A program made the translations under genes and the position numbers. 6,581 nt of DNA, taken from assembly GCA_020057805.1 (NCBI GenBank), contig JAGVFD010000188.1, positions 1-6,581 of the forward strand, read 5' to 3'. Source of the stretch: Sideroxydans sp. Lineage in GTDB: Bacteria > Pseudomonadota > Gammaproteobacteria > Burkholderiales > Gallionellaceae. Below are positions 6,214 to 6,581 of the stretch, one piece after another; the stretch's first letter is position 1, and every line of letters starts with the position of its first letter. Under the pieces are notes generated by a model. The model was given only the letters and a program-made list of their open reading frames with translations. It was not told the DNA's origin and did no database searches.

Positions 6214-6581
6214 ATGGACAGCATCGACGCTCTTCCCCAATTCTTAACCAGCCTCGCCATTGGCTTGCTCATTGGCTTGGAGCGAGAACTCAATCCTTCT
6301 GCCAAAGCGGGCTTGCGCACCTTCGCTTTAGTTTCATTGCTAGGCACGCTGCTTGCCCTCATCGCCGAAAAAAGTGGCTCTCCTTGGATATTGGCTGCTG
6401 GGCTTATCTGCATCGCAGGCATGATTGTCGCGTCCTATCTCGCTTCTCCTGCTGGAAACAACGACCCCGGCACCACCACGGTGACGGCTTTACTCATTGC
6501 TTATGCACTGGGTGTGTTGGTATGGATGGGCTATTCCAAACTCGCTGTCATGCTGGCCATTGCCACCACCACCTTGCTTTA
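6214..6581 (+). CDS. MgtC/SapB-family (DUF4010-type) membrane protein, N-terminal part
   Basis: The frame opens at ATG 6214 behind a good ribosome binding site and runs off the window after 122 full codons, with no stop. Residues 10-25 (ending GLLIGLERE) and the following AGLRTFALVSLLGTLLAL (32-49) are the characteristic start of the MgtC/SapB membrane domain. DPGTTTVTALLIAYALGVLVW (84-104) is typical of the COG3174/DUF4010 branch rather than of short MgtC virulence proteins. About four membrane helices are visible: roughly 10-22, 37-51, 58-76 and 90-120. Full members are about 400 residues, so most of the protein lies outside. It should sit in the inner membrane; the function is unknown, and a transport or Mg-related role is often only inferred from the family name. 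It is probably cotranscribed with recJ. Confidence 0.85.
   Translation, partial: MDSIDALPQFLTSLAIGLLIGLERELNPSAKAGLRTFALVSLLGTLLALIAEKSGSPWILAAGLICIAGMIVASYLASPAGNNDPGTTTVTALLIAYALGVLVWMGYSKLAVMLAIATTTLL

Noticed and set aside
1..6581. CRISPR array, toxin-antitoxin pair, or phage/defence cassette
   Set aside because: There are no spaced direct repeats, no paired small genes and no recognised defence domains; the one accessory-like gene stands alone.

Overview
The window looks like chromosomal DNA of a betaproteobacterium, possibly from the Nitrosomonadales/Gallionellaceae/Methylophilaceae side. This is inferred from protein resemblance, the lysC–tRNA-Ser(GCT)–tRNA-Arg(ACG) arrangement and moderate GC. 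The genus cannot be fixed from the sequence alone. Most of the window is ordinary housekeeping DNA, with one small accessory-looking pocket in the middle.

Layout: (1) positions 1-1896, + strand: the C-terminal 631 residues of a large polytopic membrane protein of the DUF2339 type, cut by the window edge. (2) 1897-2213: a gene-free stretch with a weak terminator-like fold, a 66-bp IS5-like miniature inverted-repeat element flanked by a CTAA duplication, several small hairpins, and a good terminator for the next gene, which reads leftward. (3) 2214-2750, - strand: an unrecognised 178-residue protein ending in a partial J-domain-like module with an intact HPD motif. (4) 2751-2925: a short spacer with an imperfect inverted repeat and a strong leftward terminator. 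(5) 2926-3133, - strand: tRNA-Arg(ACG) and tRNA-Ser(GCT). (6) 3185-4411, - strand: aspartate kinase lysC, beginning at GTG. (7) 4412-4518: a divergent intergenic region with a hyphenated palindrome and a possible lysC promoter. (8) 4519-6204, + strand: recJ, the single-strand-specific 5'-3' exonuclease. (9) 6214 to the window end, + strand: the N-terminal 122 codons of an MgtC/SapB (DUF4010-type) membrane protein, whose ribosome binding site overlaps the recJ stop.

How it works together: lysC makes aspartyl phosphate for lysine, threonine and methionine synthesis. No terminator is visible between it and the two tRNAs, so the three may share a transcript ending at the hairpin at 2888-2917. recJ is transcribed away from lysC and appears translationally coupled to the MgtC-like gene. 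The J-like gene sits between two leftward terminators, so it is probably an independent unit. With the nearby miniature element, it marks the variable part of the window. I see no complete novel defence or mobile system here. The J-like orphan, the miniature element and the possible internal start in lysC are the points most worth following.
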